Below are positions 1 through 11,688 of a stretch of 64,000 nucleotides of DNA, piece after piece. This stretch comes from Ilex aquifolium. Lineage: Eukaryota; Streptophyta; Magnoliopsida; Aquifoliales; Aquifoliaceae. Under the pieces are notes generated by a model. That model was not told the origin of the DNA and searched no databases. It saw only the letters and a list, made by a program, of their open reading frames with translations. Each line of letters starts with the position of its first letter. The stretch's first letter is position 1. The translations under genes were made by a program, and so were the position numbers. Location: positions 17,086,460-17,150,459 of the forward strand of contig OX637409.1 of the NCBI GenBank assembly GCA_951799425.1. Reading direction: 5' to 3'.

Positions 1-1717
1 AGCTGTGTGGCGATGGCTTTGCATTGGTGGAGGCAGGAATGTCTGAGGAGGAGTTTGTATTCTTACTTGTCAAGTGGGAGGATGCTTCAGGCCGAAGAAA
101 TGAACTTACGGCTTCTCTCACCTTCTCCACCACACCCACTTCACCAGGAGTTTTTCTTGGAATTATTGCCTCAGATATGACCTGAGAAAGTGCTCTCTCA
201 TCTTCTCCAGGCTCAAGCTTGTGCATCAAATACTCCTTCACAGAAACACTTTTTTCCCATTTTGGTGGACTGTTACAATATTGGTCTCTTGTTTCTGAAT
301 TTCTACCTAATTTTTCAATGCCACTAGCAGTTGGACCAGTAGGGTCTCCAGTTTCCACAGGCGTAGGGGTTGCAATAGTCAAGCCTGCAATCGTAGAAGC
401 AATTGTTTGTGTTGCATCAGATACTGCAGCATATGCTGGTGCCAGTTTCTCAGATACTCCGATATATGCTGGTGCTAGCTTCTCAGAGACAGTCTCAGTA
501 AGTGTTTTATTAGCACTAGGAAGCTTCTCTTTTTCCTATTCAACTCCATGTTTGACACTGCTTGCCAAAACATGCTTCTCGGAAACTACAGGATCTGCTC
601 TTGGGTGCTGCCTTGCTGTCTCGTCGTAATTCTCAGGTGCTAGCTCTGATTCGTACACTGAAGATAAAAGTGGACAACTAGGTGGACACTCTATGATTGT
701 GCAAGATGGATATAAAGATCAGACAGCCTTATGGGCTTAACAATTCATTTGACTCTCTCTCCATTCCTTGCATCAAACAAGACCAATTTGATGGCGCCGC
801 ATAGGCTCCATCAGTTGCCCAATAGGTTTTTCTGGAACCTTAGTTGCCTGTGAGTTCAAGGTTGAACTTTTTCTCTTCTTAAATCTTAACATTGAAAAAC
901 CTGCCTAATATGTTAGACAACTTAAAAAATATTAATCATCTGAGTAAGACCTCAGCATTTGCATATCAGGTCATCCTTTTGTACCTTGGTTGATACCAGA
1001 AGAGGCACTTTGCTAATTACATATTAGGTGATAATTAGACACAGGCAACATCTTAAAAACCCTTAAAACGTCTAGTTAAAGCAACAAGATTTGACTGACT
1101 CCATATGCAATCAAACGTGAAATGGCATCAAATCATAAAAGGCTTCAGTGGTATTACTTGGAGCTCGAAAATATTCAGGATCTTCATCCTCTTCATCGTC
1201 ATCCAATCTAACACCCCATGAGGGCATGGTGTTATCGTCATGCAGTGCATGCCCATGCTTTTTCTTGCCGCTCAAAGTGTTACGCAGCTTCTTAGCCTTC
1301 TCCTTCACTTTTGCGAGAACTGATTTCCTATGTGGGCTGTGATCTTCTTCTGGGTCATGGATCCTTCCTAGCCTAGGTGAGGCACCTGATGGCCAACTTG
1401 AGGCATTACCTGGAGTGACAATGTCGTGCTAGATGACTCCTCAATCAAGGCCCAAAATGATCAAGGCCTAATGAAATTTCAAATTGAATTAGAAATGTGA
1501 CAGAGTGACTTCATCTTAAGTCAAAAAAACAGAATCCCATATCCAGAAAACCAACGAAAAGCCTCATTCACGAATTTTTTTACCTGGAGATTATGACTTT
1601 CATGGGAAAGAATGATATGGATTTACCTTTTAGCAGTTGTTCAAAAGTTGGGGAGGTTGGAGTTCGAGGGGTTTTAGAGGTCTCAGGAAATCGTGGCACC
1701 CCATCAAGCTGGGACAT
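1..1717 (-). pseudogene. LTI65/CAP160-like stress protein gene, copy 1, with nonsense codon, cut by window start
   Basis: This is the first of two direct copies of a low-temperature-induced 65 kDa / CAP160 family gene. Exons can be read on the minus strand at about 1717-1627 (from an ATG), 1409-1158 and 657-1; the last continues outside the window. The splice sites match those of the intact copy at 16516-18760, with a constant coordinate offset of 17034 over most of the length. In the large 3' exon a GAG codon of the intact copy is TAG here (plus strand CTA at 536-538), so translation would stop about 40 codons into that exon, before the PGED-type motif. There are also missense changes (for example Ser to Ile near 165). 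The N-terminal basic motif and the acidic EDPEY stretch are kept. An expressed truncated protein cannot be excluded, but loss of the C-terminal half points to a pseudogene. Confidence 0.72.
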
Positions 1718-1780
1718 TGCTGGTGATCCACGAGAATGCTTATTCGAATAACTGTCTTGTGATCTCTCACTATCTGTTAT

Positions 1781-2304
1781 CTAGTTTCTATCACTGGTGT
1801 ATTTTCATCACCCTTTGAGAAATTTAAGGTTAATAAGAGATTCTAATGCATTAGTTTCCGGGTTCCTGGGTAGACTCTTTCAGACAAAGAAGTGAAAAGA
1901 GCTTGTGGGCTACTTTCTTACATGTGGCAATAGAGTAACATCATGATCTGCTTTGTTGCCACTTTATGGCTCCCCCAGAGTTTACCTCCCAATATAGCAA
2001 TTGACTAGACCTTGGAGCGACTAGCTTCCTATATATTAGCCTCATGTCTTGGGAAGAACCTTCCTGTGTTTCAGACTTGTAAATAGATTTGGTAAAGGGG
2101 AAATGCACGGTGTGAACTCTTCTCTTGTCTGGTGAAGAAAAGTCCAATATAGCGATTATCTTGCTCGAGCCCATCAGGTAAAATAACAATGTTAGGCATT
2201 TGAAACAGCATCATGTGAAATTCCCCATTAGAATCAGCACCAATTGACGCAACAAGATGACTAATGTATCATGTTCCTTACATTACTGGAGAGTGGAGAC
2301 AAAT
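1781..2304. other. Flank of LTI65-like copy 1, no gene seen
   Basis: Sequence upstream of the readable exons of copy 1, matched almost base for base by 18824-19347. It would hold the 5' UTR, any non-coding first exon and the promoter of the LTI65-like gene. A minus-strand open stretch of about 80 codons is present in both copies, but its composition gives no family and it is not called. Confidence 0.5.
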
Positions 2305-2546
2305 TTATTCTCTGGGCACAAACCCACCCGTCTCCACAGCAACATTTAAGCAAAAACCAGCTTTCAAATTCAAATCATCTACTCGAGCTCCGAGCTTTGC
2401 AGCTTCTAACTTTGCACAGAGAATCCGAATAGCTGATACGCTACAAATGATCGGAGCTATTCCAATTCTGATCTCAGCAAACAATTCCATTGCAATTCCA
2501 GGGGACATGGAAAGTTATGCAAACAACCAGATACCAAAAAATTCCA
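2305..2546 (-). pseudogene. PPR protein fragment, copy 1
   Basis: A minus-strand open stretch reads like the helix pairs of a pentatricopeptide repeat protein (ELFAEIRI, then a CAKLEAAKLGARV-type helix, then LKAGFCLNVAVETG). It is the same sequence as in the longer fragment at 19348-19815 and ends where the segmental duplication ends, so the upstream PPR repeats are missing here. PPR proteins bind organellar RNA. This remnant has no start and no complete repeat array and cannot be functional. Confidence 0.6.
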
Positions 2547-3340
2547 CAATATTATTTTGCATGTACAATTTGTATAATAGAAGTAGTAAAGAATACAATT
2601 TTTCATTAAAAAAATGATTCACATCCCAATCCTTCATAAAATAAACCTCTCTGAAACGCTTCTCTAGTACCAAGGAGAATTCCCAAAACTCCACTTCTAC
2701 CGAGACTTGAATGGAGTATCGAAAATATTTTATTTGATACATTGAAAAATTGAAATACGCAGGACTTATTTACTCATTTTCTAAACACCCAATACTTCTC
2801 AAACTCAAGTCATTATGTCTCATTCTTTTTGCATTAAAAAACTAAATTTCATACCGCCGGCATCAATCCAAAAAATAAAGTTATATAACACAAAAAAAAA
2901 AAAAAAAAATTCACTCACTTGATGAAACCAAATATGAAAAAAAAAAAAAAAGAAAAAAGAAAAGCTTTCACTAAATGCTAAAATCAAATGGGTCACTCCA
3001 ATTCATTAATAATGAAAAAATCATCACTGTACGATCCAAAAAACAAATATTCAAATGCTAAAGAAAACAAATGTCCAAATACTAAAGGAAACAAATTAGT
3101 TACAATGATTAAATTAATTTTTCACACTGAACACCAACCTGTCGAAGAGAAAGTGGACACCATAATCAGATTAGTTACCACTTTCTACAACATCAAAAAT
3201 CACGGTATTAACCAAGAAAATCGCGATAAAATCGTAGACCGAAATATGAAAACAAAGAGCTAGATCAACAAACCAACACATAGCCTCCTAAGAACAACAT
3301 ACAAACTTTGATGAATAGCCTTCAACAATAAGTATGACAA
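2547..3340. other. AT-rich spacer, nothing recognised
   Basis: Between the duplication breakpoint and the TIR element there are poly-A and A-rich runs (2890-2965) and a low-complexity open stretch of 91 codons rich in Lys and Asn. I see no homology signature, splice-consistent gene or repeat boundary. Confidence 0.5.
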
Positions 3341-3565
3341 GAGCTTTTGACCCATCACACGTTATTTTGATAAAAAAGTCCTAAATAATAGTTGGTTTGA
3401 AAGTATTTCCTAAACACAGGTCTTTTTAAAAACGTCAGTTGGTCTGACATTTTTAGGCCAAAAAACGTCATTTGGTCTGACTTTTTAGCCTAAAAACGAC
3501 AGTCCAATTGACGTTTTTACGGTTGGAGAGTCAGATTTTAAGAGCCTTAAAAACGTCATTTTAAT

Positions 3566-3705
3566 GAATAATGCTACACTGACCAAATTTTGGGACCAAA
3601 TTTAGAGCCCAAATGACATGGCAGCTGACTTGGGCTTCTTTATTTGGCGCCATGTCATTTGGGCTTCAAATTTGGTCCCAAAATTTGGTCAGTGTAGCAT
3701 TACTC
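3566..3705. mobile_element. 140-bp Mutator-type MITE inserted in the left arm
   Basis: A near-perfect hairpin: the left end GAATAATGCTACACTGACC pairs with the right end (complement GAGTAATGCTACACTGACC), with inverted similarity extending past GGGACCAAATTT. It is flanked by a 9-bp target duplication CATTTTAAT at 3557-3565 and 3706-3714. The TIR starting with G and the 9-bp duplication fit Mutator-like MITEs. It has no coding capacity. Confidence 0.9.
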
Positions 3706-4446
3706 CATTTTAATTGAAGTTTTAATTAAAAACATCAGTTCTACTGACGTGTATAAGCTGAACCTCGTTTTTCCCGTCTTCTTTCGTTTATCCTATTTTC
3801 CCATTCTTCCCTCCCATCTGAGCCCTAACGTTTCCAGGCGAGAGAACCATCTGCACCCCCCATTCAATCAGCAGCTACTATTGGTCATAGCAGCAGCACC
3901 ACCCACCACTACCCAGCACCACCTACCACTACCCAGCACCACCCCCCACTACCCAGCACCACCCACCACTACCCAGCACCACCCAACCATCGAGGCCCCA
4001 AATCCAAGCACCACCACCATCGAAGCCCGCCCCGTCACCACCCAAAATCCCCAAATCTGCACTACTGTTCCTCCATTGCACCGCTGACAGCGCCTCCACC
4101 ACCTCCAGTGACTCCTCTTTATTTATTGAATGAAAAATATTTAAATTATATGAAATTATTGAAATTATATGAAAATATTGATTATTGAATTGAGTTGATT
4201 ATTGATTGTGCTATTGAGTTGGGTATTGAGTAGATTATTGATTATTGAGTGGGGTAACTGAGTTGAGTTGGCTTGTTCTGTTACTAATAATTCCTTAAAA
4301 TTGCGGAAGTTATAATTTAATTATACTCTTTTATAAATTTCAAAAAAAATGACCTTTATTGACATGTATTCCATAAGATTATTGACCTTTTTTCTTGAAA
4401 GTTTTTGTTTCTACAACGATTTGGTTGCTCTATTTTGTATCATTAG

Positions 4447-4695
<249 letters not shown>

Positions 4696-4842
4696 TGATT
4701 GTATGCCTGGAATGGTTGTTGCTTGATTTGGTTGTGCTTATATTGCATAAACAATAGTTGGTTTTATTCAATTTGTGCGCACATTTTGTTGCATTGATCA
4801 ATTAAAGTTGAATAGATCTTTTTTCTTCTATGGTTCATTTAG

Positions 4843-5003
4843 GAACATTTCTCTGTAAAACTGGTAGTCTGGATAAGACATATCTTGGCTGCAAGCTTGC
4901 GGTGGATGCCGGAGACCAAGAACTTGTCGCCAAATATGCTTTGCTCATGAAGAAGAGAATGGAAATTGAGAACCGTCTTGTCCAAAAGCTGGGACGTTGG
5001 TAG
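4843..5003 (+). pseudogene. Second captured exon, protein family not recognised
   Basis: After a TTTAG acceptor there is an open stretch of 53 codons to a TAG, with non-repetitive, protein-like composition: KLAVDAGDQELVAKYALLMK followed by KRMEIENRLVQKL. The C-terminal part looks like an amphipathic helix. It reads as the last exon of a captured gene; the stop codon and the AT-rich sequence after it fit a 3' UTR. It could be the terminal exon of a gene different from the response regulator, because type-A ARRs do not end like this. I do not recognise the family. Confidence 0.5.
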
Positions 5004-6392
5004 AGATTGGAATGCAAGTTATTAAGTTTTTTTGACCGTCAATAGATAGAGATCTATAAATTATTATCATAGATTGGGACAGTTGTTCGAGTACATTGAT
5101 TTGTTTCCTAATAATTCCTAAATTTTGTCACTTTTATTATGAATGTGCAAGGTCTTGAGTCAAAATATTTGCATGTCGTTTTGGGGAGAACACCATTGTA
5201 ACAGCAAGGCATCAACAACCAGCATATATCTCGTTAGGGTTACCAATTCACCATTTAACAGAATTATGTATGTAATTTGTCTATGTCCGATACCTATTCG
5301 ATGATAATCCTGAATGAAATGAAAGAATGTACAAGATCAAGTCATCATAGTTTTGAAGAACAATGTTCCATAGTGCAGCATCAATACCAGCAAGAACAAA
5401 AACAGAATGATCGACAAGGAAGACATGCAGGCCTTCAAACACTAGCAAATAATGTACAAGATCAGCCACACAGGATGTACAAGGTGTCTTGCACAGCCTG
5501 TGCTTTTTAGGTACAAGTTAGAAGGAAATGGACCACACAAATCAAACGCCTACAACAGACAGGCTATGTAATTCCACCAACTACTTACAGCATACAGTGG
5601 AATGTAGAAAACCAAAAGTGACTAATTGTTGGTCCTGCTACTAGGATTTAAAGCAGGATTTGCGCGAGTTCAAAGCCCCCGTTACACGTTCAAAAGATTA
5701 AACACACATATTCTCATAAACAAGGTGGAGGTAAAATCACATAGACAATTCATCGAACACTTGGTTCAACTGACAATCTAGAGGTGATCAAGCTGGGTTC
5801 AATTGAAGATATTCCCCCATGGGAAATCAGTGCTACAACTCAATTGCTGAAGTTTTTTTCTTTTGGAATGTAAACTGTATTCACACATTCATGTGTGCAA
5901 ATATGTCAAAATGTACAATTCAAACCCAAGCAGCATAGAGTATTATTGAACTTGTTCCATGATTAATCCAATTCATCCCGACAAATATCATCTATAAAAC
6001 AACTTTACAACTCCTTTCTCATTTCTATTTGGAATATCATCGAACATGTTTCAAGCATCAGTGCATCCAAATATATATGAATGTAAATATGAACTAAACT
6101 ATCTAAAAAAACAATTTGCAATTCAATCCTTCTAAGAGGCAGCAACTCAATGTCTCCCAACATAACAAAACCAGCTTCACCGTGGGCAGCATGTCAAATG
6201 TCCAAAACAAAGCAACTTTTACATAGACAATTCATCGAACACTTGGTGAACTAAGTCCAATCTAAGTTTCCCATTCTTCGTTTGCCTTCACACCATTAAA
6301 ACATCAAGAGTACTGCAACTCAAAACTCCAAACTCCAGCCACCATTGATCATGATGAAACCATCAAAATATACATGGAAACACACTTAGAAC

Positions 6393-6680
6393 ATGGATGG
6401 AAGCATGAACCGTGAAGCTCTAGTCGCTGCTGGGTCGCCTGAAGGTGTAGCTGGTTTTCGGGTGTTGGTGGGTTTTGGTGGTTCACCTGAAGGAGCTTGG
6501 GTGCTCGTTGGTTCCAATTTGCTGGTGGTGGTCGCTGGTGGTTCGCCTGAAGGAGGTTATGGTGGAGATGTCGATGGTGAATTTTGCAGCTGGGTCGCTG
6601 AAGGATTTTAGGGCTCAGACAATTTTGGGGGAATAAGGAAATAATGGAGAGAAGGAAAGAAGAGGGAAAATGTGTGGATT
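6393..6680. other. Right inner arm of the TIR element with GSPEG-coding repeat
   Basis: A plus-strand open stretch repeats a Gly-Ser-Pro-Glu-Gly motif four times (ggttcgcctgaagga units about 60-100 bp apart). On the opposite strand the same DNA aligns with the left arm around TCTGAGCCCTAA, so it is probably a UTR-like part of the element's inverted arm and not a protein gene. Confidence 0.4.
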
Positions 6681-7009
6681 TCGGATGAGATAAAAACGTC
6701 AGTCCATTTGACGTGGTTAGTTAGAAAACGTCAACTGGACTGACGTTTTTAGGTGATTAAATTGTTTACAGTTTTGGTAGAAGACGTCAGTTGGTCTGAC
6801 GTTTTTAAGCTAAAAACGTCACACGAACTAACATCTTTTGGCCTAAAAACGTCAGACCAAATAACGTTTTTAAAACTGCCTGGGTTTGAGAAATACTTTC
6901 AAACCCACTCTCTTTTGTGAATATTTTTTTACAACAACTCGGGATGGGTCAAAAGCTCACTATGACAACATGAATAGTCAACAAATCAATTGGGGAATCA
7001 ACGCCCACA

Positions 7010-7215
7010 CACACTCAACTCGCGTGCGTGCGCACACAAACTCAACAGAAAGTCAATGCACACATGCACACACACTCAACACACACTCACACACACAGAG
7101 AAACCCAAAAATGCACCATGAGAAAGAGTGGGAGAACATACAAACACACACACACAAAACATAGAGAAACACAACACAAAACACATAGAGAGAGAGAGAG
7201 AGAGAAATATCGTGA
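7010..7215. repeat. CA-rich then GA microsatellite
   Basis: Runs of ACACAC/CACTCAAC are followed by AGAGAGAG. The open frames over them are low-complexity His/Thr or Arg/Glu peptides and are not genes. The rest of 6961-7574 has a poly-T run and GA-rich DNA, with no gene seen. Confidence 0.8.
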
Positions 7216-7574
7216 TTGAGGCAGAGGGAGAGTGAAAGGTTAATCGCTGACTTCGGCAGTGTTGGCGTGTGTGTGTCGAGGGTATAGGTAGAAAAAAAGA
7301 GGGAGGGAGAAGGTAGGTTAGAGTTTTTTTTTTTTTTTGTGTGCGTAATTGAGGGTAAATGAGCTGCATCAGATAGCTATGTGTGAGAGAGATATAGCAG
7401 AGAATGAGAAAGAGATATAACAGAGAGTTAGAGAGTGTGTTTAAATTTTAATACTTCCTTTCAGATCTACCTATTCAATAGACATTCTATCCTTTTTATA
7501 AAAAAAATATTAATCTTTAATTAAACATAATCAAACCTTGATGTACCATGTCCTTCACAAGAAACCTTTCCTAT

Positions 7575-9583
7575 TCAACGGCCTGAGCGGAGGATAGAGT
7601 CGGTAGTAGACATGGAATAACCAGACGCCTTCCCAAATGATGATAAATATTCATTATACTCTCTACTCCCGACTAAAAACATGCCAGGTCCTATAGCATC
7701 CGCCGTTATTTTCGGCAAGGTCGCATCGCCATTCAAATACTGCATCACTTGCCTCATGCTAGGCCTAGCCACTGGATTAGAATGCGAGCAAAGTAGACCC
7801 AACTTCAGAACTAACTCCATTTCTTCAACCTCAAAATCACCTCCCAATCTCGGATCACTTGCCTCAAGAATAGCTCCTTGTACCCATCTCTCCATAACCC
7901 ACTCGGCCAAAATCATGTTATTAGGCTGTGGCACTAGAGGTTTTCTTCCACAAGCCACTTCGAGCATAAACGCCCCAAAAGCAAACACGTCTGTGCTTGT
8001 AGTTGCCTTGCCAAATCTAGTCAACTCTGGTGCAAGATAGCCAATAGTTCCAACCACATGGGTTGTTTCAGGGTTTGTGCCATGATCGTACAATCTAGCA
8101 AGCCCAAAGTCTCCAAGTCGACCGTTAAAATCAGCATCTAGTAGTACATTGCTGGCCTTCACATCTCTGTGAAGAACAACTTGTTCCCATTCTTCATGGA
8201 GATATAGAAGGCCAGAAGCTATCCCTCTGAGAATTTGATAGCGTTGTGTCCAATTAAGGCTTGCTTTTTGGTTGCTGTATAAGAACTTGTCGAGACTTCC
8301 ATTGGGCATGTAATCATAGACCAAGAGAAGCTCTCCCTTTCTCCGGCAATAGCCGAGGAGGGCCACCAAGTTCCTATGCCTCAGCCTTCCAATGCTAGCA
8401 ATTTCTGCCACGAATTCCCTCATCCCTTGTGTTGAATCATGTGAGACTCTCTTCACTGCGACTTGTGCTTTGGAAGACGTAAGTACTCCTCTATAAACCT
8501 TTCCAAAACCTCCAGCTCCAAGAAGCTCTTTCTCTTTGAAACCTTGGGTTGCTTTGTAGAGATCCTTATAGGAGAATCTCTGAGGTCCATATTCCACTTC
8601 CCAATCCTCTCTTATTTCTTCATACTTTCTCTTTCTCAGAATGTAAGCAGTCCCACATAGAGTGATGATCACAATAGATAATGAAACAATTGAGACTACC
8701 ATTTCAACAACTGGTAATCTCTTTGATTTTTTTGGACGAGGAACCGAAGGAAGCTTTGAGAGTTCTAGCCCTTTTGCTGACCCAGTTTTGTTGAAGCTCC
8801 ACCCGAGAATATAGTGGTTGCTTGCCGAAACTGAACCTGTTGATGCAGAGAAACCAACATACATGGAGTCCAAGAAAATTGGAGAAAGATCAATGGAGGT
8901 TGATAGGAGAGGTTGATTAGGTTTTGGACTTCTGATTGGAGCTAGTGCAACGTTTATAATCTTTCTTCATCCATCATAATCGATCCAAATTTGAATCGGT
9001 TTTCCACTCGTAAGCTCCAAGCTCTTGTTTAACCCTTTGGAGAAATATGACACAGGAGCTGACGCAGTTGAGTTTAAGCTGTTTACATCGATTCCAACAT
9101 GATTGCCGTTAATATCTTGGAATACATTGCTAGCAACAGTGTCCAACTCAACTGCGAACACATGGTTTGAGGAAAGGCCGTTGTTAGAAGAATTGAAAAG
9201 TCCCAAATAGAGGCTTGGCGAGGCATGACTGAAGTCCATAGATGGAGAGATGGTGAAGGCAAAGCCATTGCCTTTAGGTACTGACAAATCGGGAACAATG
9301 GCGAAGATAAAACTGGTGGAAAATGAGAGAAACGACTCGGGTGACTCGGACGAGTTGAACTTCACAGGAAGTGGGTAGAAGCATGGCCGGTTTGTTGGCC
9401 GGAAGTGTTTGTTAGCTGCAATAGACCATTGGGGAGGATTTCAGCGAGCCCATCAAGGTGGAGTTTGGCTTCACGAAAGCCATTGTAAATGAACTGGTTT
9501 TGAGCTAGAGCTAAGGCCAAGAGTATGAAAAACACGGAGAGAAGAAGCATCATGAAATGAAGAGATCTAAGATCTGTAGTCAT
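7575..9583 (-). pseudogene. L-type lectin-domain receptor kinase (clade IV-like), frameshifted and with an internal stop
   Basis: Intronless, as is usual in this family. From ATG 9583 it reads a signal peptide (hydrophobic [18 protein letters not shown]), an L-type lectin domain starting at FIYNGF, a transmembrane helix (VVEMVVSIVSLSIVIITLCG) and a Ser/Thr kinase. The kinase keeps the glycine loop GAGGFGKVY, AVKR, the RD-type HRDVKASNVLL, DFGLAR and the APEL segment, and it ends near the usual length. Two lesions break it. One base is missing near 9386, where GHAFYPLP is expected and GHASTHFL then stop is read. An in-frame TGA lies at 8967-8969 after WIDYDG, in the conserved end of the lectin domain; the frame continues afterwards into the kinase. 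Intact members act at the plasma membrane in immune and hormone responses. An ATG at 8873 could give a membrane kinase without lectin, but this is doubtful. Assembly errors are an alternative explanation for both lesions. Confidence 0.88.
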
Positions 9584-10019
9584 TTTGATGGAGAAGAAAA
9601 GGTTTCTTCTTTGAAGATGAAATGACAAATGCTATTCCTTTGCCAAGAAGATGGAGAAGTTAATGAAAAGCCAACCATACAAATTGGAGGACTATGGAGC
9701 CACTGACAAGCAATTTGTTGATCCCATTTATTGACCGGTGAGTCTTTGGTCAATTCAATAATACTGGATTATGTCGACAGATTACCTAGAAGCGTTGATA
9801 TCTTCTATATAATAAAATATAATATAAAATAAACAAAATAATTTTTACTATTCGCGATTGAGATCTCTTTAAATTTTACTTTAAAATTAATCTGACGACT
9901 AATAATAACACTCCAAAATTAATATGAAAAATAGAGTCATAAGGGTGTGTTTAGGATGACTTTTTAAAAGTGTTTTTAATACTTATAACTTCTCATAAAT
10001 ACTTTTAAAAAAAATAATG
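9584..10019. other. 5' flank of the receptor kinase pseudogene
   Basis: Upstream sequence of the lectin kinase reading frame, AT-rich from about 9790. A plausible promoter lies here by position, but I cannot point to a single convincing TATA or regulatory motif. Confidence 0.4.
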
Positions 10020-10470
10020 TTTGAAAACCGTCCCACCAACACCTCTACCACCACCAGCCCCACCACAATCACCACTACCACCACCGCCACTCCACCACCA
10101 CCACCACCACTGTCGCCACCCTACCACACCCATCGCCCCCACTACTACCTTCACTGCCACCCCACCATCACCTCTTCCACAACAATCACTACCACCGCCC
10201 CCACCATCTCCACTTTTGTAACCCCACAACCACCACACCATTAGTGCCCCACCACCACCACCGTTACCGCCACCTTACCACCACCGCCACTATCCTACCA
10301 TCACCCCTATCACATCACTTCCACTGCCCCCCAACCACCATCATCATTGTCACCTATAGCTATCACAATTACAACCAATTGTCATTATCCATCACAACTA
10401 TCACCGTCTCCCACCACCACCACTGCCGCCCACCGTCACTACCACCGCTCGCCCCCACTATAACCAGTGC
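10020..10470. repeat. CCA/CCACCG low-complexity tract
   Basis: About 450 bp of imperfect CCACCA, CCACCG and CCATCA triplets. It yields overlapping open frames on both strands (Pro/Thr/His-rich on plus, Gly/Val-rich on minus), all of which are by-products of the repeat. There is no domain, start context or splice pattern to support a gene. Confidence 0.85.
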
Positions 10471-11688
10471 TTAAATTTTTTTATTTTTCCTCTATCTTTG
10501 TAATTTGATTTTAGGTGTGAATACAAATATTTTTATTGTTGACCATTTTTTTTATTACTCCATGCCTTCAAGCACGAGAAATAACTAGTCTATCAATAAA
10601 TATGCTACGGACTTCTCACTTCATTTATCCGATTTTGAAATCCAACTTTAGCAAGAAAAATTCGTGTTTTTTTACCAGGTTTGAGAGAATGAGTTCAGAG
10701 AGGTTTACAAAAGTTTAAGGATTCCGGTTGAGATACTAAATGTATGAGTTGTATTTATACAAAGAATAATATTATTGAGAGCTAAAAAACTGACAAAATT
10801 TTGCTCAATTCCTCTCAGATGCGAAAAAAGAGGTCGGATCATCTCTAATGCACATAGACGGGATTTTATCAAGTCACGTGCATGTGACTGTTATTATTGG
10901 TTTTTTTATTTTTTGTGTTTTGATGCATTCTATCATTTATTCTCGGGCTAATTGTAACTTGTACCTCGAAAGATCACTCAAATTTCTATTTGTACTCTTA
11001 AAGTTTAAAAATATCAATTTGTACACTGAAAGACAAAAATTTGTATCAATGTACACTTGGGGCTAACTACCATCCATTTTACTGTTAAAAAGTTTGGGTT
11101 AATTATAAATTACACCCACAAAATTTAAATATTTCACATTTATGATCCAAAAAGAATTTCATCCATTAATACTCATTTCATCCATTAATGCTCATTAAAT
11201 AATTTTGTTTAAGTGCTATCAAAATTATTTTGTGTTCATGTTTAGGTATTACGTGACAAGTTTATGATTAAAAATCGTTAGTAATCTGGACGTTGTCTGT
11301 CTGAAGGACCATATAGAAACATATTCAATACTTCAGGGACTAAAATGATGCAATTGAAACATTGGGGACCAAAATGAGACAAACTTCATACTTTGGGAAT
11401 CTCTAATGTAATTAACCCTTAAAACTATAGGTACAATCCCATAATTTTTCGTATAAGGCCAAGAAAAAATTTATGGTACTGACTAGGTGTGGTACACAAA
11501 AAAATTGGGATAAATTATTGGGTAAGTAACAATTTAATAAAGTTGACGGTTTTTTTGGTAAGTGATAAAGCCAAAATTATGATCATATGAGGTTCAAAAT
11601 TTTGAGATCGAATCTAAAAAATAGATTTTGGATGGATCCTATCTCAACTTCATTGGGTTATAAGATGACATGTTTGAATTACAATTTG
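10471..11688. other. AT-rich spacer with a possible small TIR repeat at 11096-11418
   Basis: Mostly AT-rich DNA. GGGTTAATTATA at 11096 and its complement near 11407-11418 (TGTAATTAACCC) may be the ends of a 323-bp TIR repeat of the same general type as the elements at 22590 and 47574, but no convincing target duplication flanks it. No gene seen. Confidence 0.4.

Larger units (their letters stand above)
1..2546. repeat. Segmental duplication, copy 1
   Basis: The whole stretch repeats at 17035-19589 in the same orientation, with only scattered substitutions and a few small indels (one 10-bp difference near 1444). It carries the LTI65-like gene and the 5' flank up to the middle of a PPR pseudogene. 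Similarity stops abruptly after 'attcca' at 2546. The left end lies outside the window, so the size of the full unit is unknown. The high identity implies a recent duplication. No transposon ends were found at the right breakpoint, so unequal exchange or ectopic repair is more likely than transposition. Confidence 0.93.

Noticed and set aside
219-629. 136-codon plus-strand frame, present again at 17253-17663
   Set aside because: Antisense shadow of the large LTI65-like exon; sequence is the complement of a real coding region.
1941-2189. 80-codon minus-strand frame seen in both duplication copies (also 18990-19232)
   Set aside because: Conserved only because the duplication is recent; no family features, and it lies in the probable 5' region of the LTI65-like gene.
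6393-6611. GSPEG-repeat open frame as a gene
   Set aside because: Lies in the inverted arm of the TIR element and is explained by a short DNA repeat.
7010-7369. Open frames rich in His/Thr or Arg/Glu
   Set aside because: By-products of CA and GA microsatellites.
7681-8040. 119-codon plus-strand frame
   Set aside because: Antisense to the receptor kinase domain.
10005-10474. Overlapping Pro/His/Thr-rich and Gly-rich open frames
   Set aside because: They are translations of a CCA/CCG repeat on both strands; no start context, domain or splice pattern.
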